A stretch of DNA of 8,226 nucleotides from Chitinophagales bacterium (GTDB taxonomy: Bacteria > Bacteroidota > Bacteroidia > Chitinophagales > UBA10324), in NCBI GenBank assembly GCA_013695775.1, contig JACCZV010000220.1, forward strand, positions 1-8,226, given 5' to 3'. The notes under the pieces were generated by a model. It made no database searches and was not told the DNA's origin. It worked only from the letters and a program-made list of their open reading frames with translations. Numbering within the stretch: position 1 is the stretch's first letter; each line of letters starts with the position of its first letter. A program made the position numbers and the translations under genes. Positions 6,611 through 8,226 of this stretch are shown here, piece after piece.

Positions 6611-7498
6611 ATGAAAATATTTTTAAGCATCCTACTCGCCATTAGTTTATCATCTATAATAAATGCACAGGATTTTGCCCCCGTTGGGGCGAAGTGGTGG
6701 TATACCCAGGTTGATTTATTCAATCCATTTTTCAAGAGTTATTCAACAATAGAGTCAATTCAGGACACGATTATTTCGAATCAATCTTGCCGCAAGCTCC
6801 TGACAACCTATAATAATGCTTTCGCAGAAGCAACATTCGAAACTTATTATATGTATTCTGAAGACAGAATAATTTATCAATACTCTGAGGATTCTGCACG
6901 CTTTCTTCAGCTCTATGATTTTAATAAAGAAGTAGGCGACACTTTTGTGATGGAGGGATATTATGTCGGCTCCGCTCAAATTGAACCTCTGAAAGCAATT
7001 ATTGATTCAGTTGACTCTGTTGAAATAAATTCGGTGATGCTTAAAAGAATTTACACTCATTCCAATGATGGATTAAACTGGGACTTTCTTGGATGGAGCA
7101 CAGAATTGATTGGCCATGATCATTTTCTATTCCCATTCGGAGATAATTTTACAACCGCTCCATTGCGCTGTTACCAGGATTCTTTGCTTGGCTTGTATGA
7201 AACAGGAACTGCACCTTCATGTGAGTTTGTAGTTGCAGTGAATGAGGCTGATAATGAAAAATCATTTATAATATCTCCTAATCCGGCAAGTGATTTCATC
7301 TCAATAAGATTCTCCGGAAAATATCTTCAATCTCCATATATAGTCTCAATAAGCAATGGTATAGGAAAAATCTTTCTTACCAGAACATTTTCTTCAAAGG
7401 AAAATGAATTAGATATAAGTGCTCTGGAACCTGGCATTTATTTGTTACAAATTGATTATGAAGGAGGAATGGCAGTGAAAAAATTTATCAGGCAATAA
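6611..7498 (+). CDS. Secreted protein of unknown function with a T9SS type A sorting domain
   Basis: The protein has 295 residues counted from the ATG at 6611. It opens with a clean Sec signal peptide (MKIF, a hydrophobic core, then INA before QDF), with no lipobox Cys. The alternative ATG at 6599 adds only MVSC and would lie almost on the predicted transcription start. The mature part (about residues 21-210) is a domain I cannot name: it begins APVGAKWWYTQ, continues with a short SCRKL segment and is rich in Tyr, Asp and Phe, as in many Bacteroidota surface proteins. The last 75 or so residues are a type A sorting domain: FIISPNPASDFISIRF, a strand YIVSISNGIGKIFL, then LDISALEPGIYLLQI and MAVKKFIRQ. 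By family knowledge this domain directs export through the outer membrane by the T9SS and is cleaved or used for anchoring. The gene is monocistronic and converges on the aminotransferase gene with a 15-base gap. No catalytic motif is visible, so I assign no activity. Confidence 0.85.
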   Translation: MKIFLSILLAISLSSIINAQDFAPVGAKWWYTQVDLFNPFFKSYSTIESIQDTIISNQSCRKLLTTYNNAFAEATFETYYMYSEDRIIYQYSEDSARFLQLYDFNKEVGDTFVMEGYYVGSAQIEPLKAIIDSVDSVEINSVMLKRIYTHSNDGLNWDFLGWSTELIGHDHFLFPFGDNFTTAPLRCYQDSLLGLYETGTAPSCEFVVAVNEADNEKSFIISPNPASDFISIRFSGKYLQSPYIVSISNGIGKIFLTRTFSSKENELDISALEPGIYLLQIDYEGGMAVKKFIRQ

Positions 7499-7513
7499 AA
7501 TTCTCCGACTGTT

Positions 7514-8226
7514 CTAATTCACGCCATTCTTAGCTGCATCTTCTATCGCCTTTACCAACTTGTCAAGTTCTGCAAGAGATGTATACACATGAGGCGTCAC
7601 ACGTACGCACTTTATATTTTCCCATTCGATATTTACTGTATGAATTTTATACTTATTGAAAAGGAAGCTATTGGTTTCAGCAGTTGTAATTCCATCAATA
7701 GAAAATCCGCAGATCGCACATGAATACTGTGGGAGAAGTGAAGTGTGAAGCTTAACTTTCGGTAGTTCTGTTATCCTCTCTGCCCAATAATTCTTCAAGA
7801 AACGAAGCCGTGCTTCTTTGCGTTCCGCTCCTATAGCATTGTGGAAGTCTAAAGCATATCCTATTGCCTGCTCAGCAGGAAAGGATCTTGTTCCCTGAGC
7901 TTCAAATTTTCGAATGTCATGGCTCTGAGGTTCACCATTGGCAAACAATGGCCAAAGAGATCCAATCTTATCTTTTTTCACCCATAATAAACCTGTACCA
8001 AAAGGTGCACAGAGCCATTTGTGTAAACTGGTGCCCCAGTAATCGCAATTCAGCTCTGGGATGATGTAAGCGAAATGTGCAAACGTATGTGCGGAATCGG
8101 AGATGACCCCTATGCCGGAATTAATTTTTTTTACTGCATCGGCAATTTTTCTTACTGGTAGAATCTGCCCCGTCCAGTTAATCATATGCGTTAAGTGCAC
8201 GACCTTCGTTCCGGATGTGACAGCTT
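7514..8226 (-). CDS. Class V PLP-dependent aminotransferase-like enzyme, N-terminal part missing
   Basis: This is the C-terminal 236 residues of a class V (cysteine desulfurase/isopenicillin N epimerase type) PLP enzyme; the frame is open to the right edge, so the real start lies beyond the window. Numbering from the first full codon: VVHLTHMINWTGQILPV (8-24) is the strand before the cofactor site; SDSAHTFAH (42-50) holds D43, expected to contact the pyridine nitrogen; GTSLHKWLCAPFGTG (64-78) holds K69, the Schiff-base lysine; GTRSFPAEQAIGYAL (111-125) and the C-terminal RVTPHVYTSLAELDKL (208-223, R208 for the substrate carboxylate) complete the pattern. SLHKWL and the GTGLLWV strand resemble the isopenicillin N epimerase-like group more than the IscS group, and no cysteine-loop signature of desulfurases is seen. 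The substrate is unknown. It faces the T9SS cargo gene tail to tail, with no sign of functional linkage. Confidence 0.88.
   Translation of the reverse strand, partial: AVTSGTKVVHLTHMINWTGQILPVRKIADAVKKINSGIGVISDSAHTFAHFAYIIPELNCDYWGTSLHKWLCAPFGTGLLWVKKDKIGSLWPLFANGEPQSHDIRKFEAQGTRSFPAEQAIGYALDFHNAIGAERKEARLRFLKNYWAERITELPKVKLHTSLLPQYSCAICGFSIDGITTAETNSFLFNKYKIHTVNIEWENIKCVRVTPHVYTSLAELDKLVKAIEDAAKNGVN

Noticed and set aside
1..8226. CRISPR array, tRNA or rRNA genes, insertion sequences, or a phage or defence cassette
   Set aside because: I saw no regularly spaced direct repeats, no cloverleaf-like segment with CCA, no transposase or integrase motifs, and no terminal inverted repeats. The regions between genes are short and mostly explained.

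Overview
The window looks like chromosomal DNA from a member of the Bacteroidota (Bacteroidetes). Three things point there. An intact secreted protein and a gene remnant both end in a type A C-terminal sorting domain of the type IX secretion system (T9SS). Two sites match the phylum's -7 promoter element TAnnTTTG exactly. The genes mostly lack Shine-Dalgarno sequences. The organism cannot be named more closely from this sequence.

Layout from left to right. Positions 1-1170 (minus) hold the 5' part of a secreted right-handed beta-helix protein gene, cut by the left edge and broken by two single-base frameshifts. Positions 1355-2794 (minus) encode an intact group II PLP-dependent decarboxylase. 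The 410-base gap that follows contains a remnant of a T9SS cargo gene (about 2964-3166, minus), of which essentially only the sorting-domain end is left. Positions 3205-5722 (minus) hold a two-gene signalling operon: a single-domain response regulator followed closely by a soluble histidine kinase with two PAS domains. A divergent intergenic region separates this from rpmI and rplT (5948-6504, plus; ribosomal proteins L35 and L20), which have their own promoter and a clear intrinsic terminator. Positions 6611-7498 (plus) encode an intact secreted protein of unknown function with a T9SS sorting domain. It converges on a class V PLP-dependent aminotransferase-like gene (7514-8226, minus) whose N-terminal part lies beyond the right edge.

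How the genes work together: the clear functional units are the regulator-kinase pair and the L35-L20 pair. The other genes appear to be independent neighbours. I did not find a new multi-gene system. The main points for follow-up are the frameshifted beta-helix gene, the T9SS cargo remnant, the unassigned helical N-terminus of the kinase, and an rpmI-rplT unit with no infC directly upstream and almost no room for a leader.
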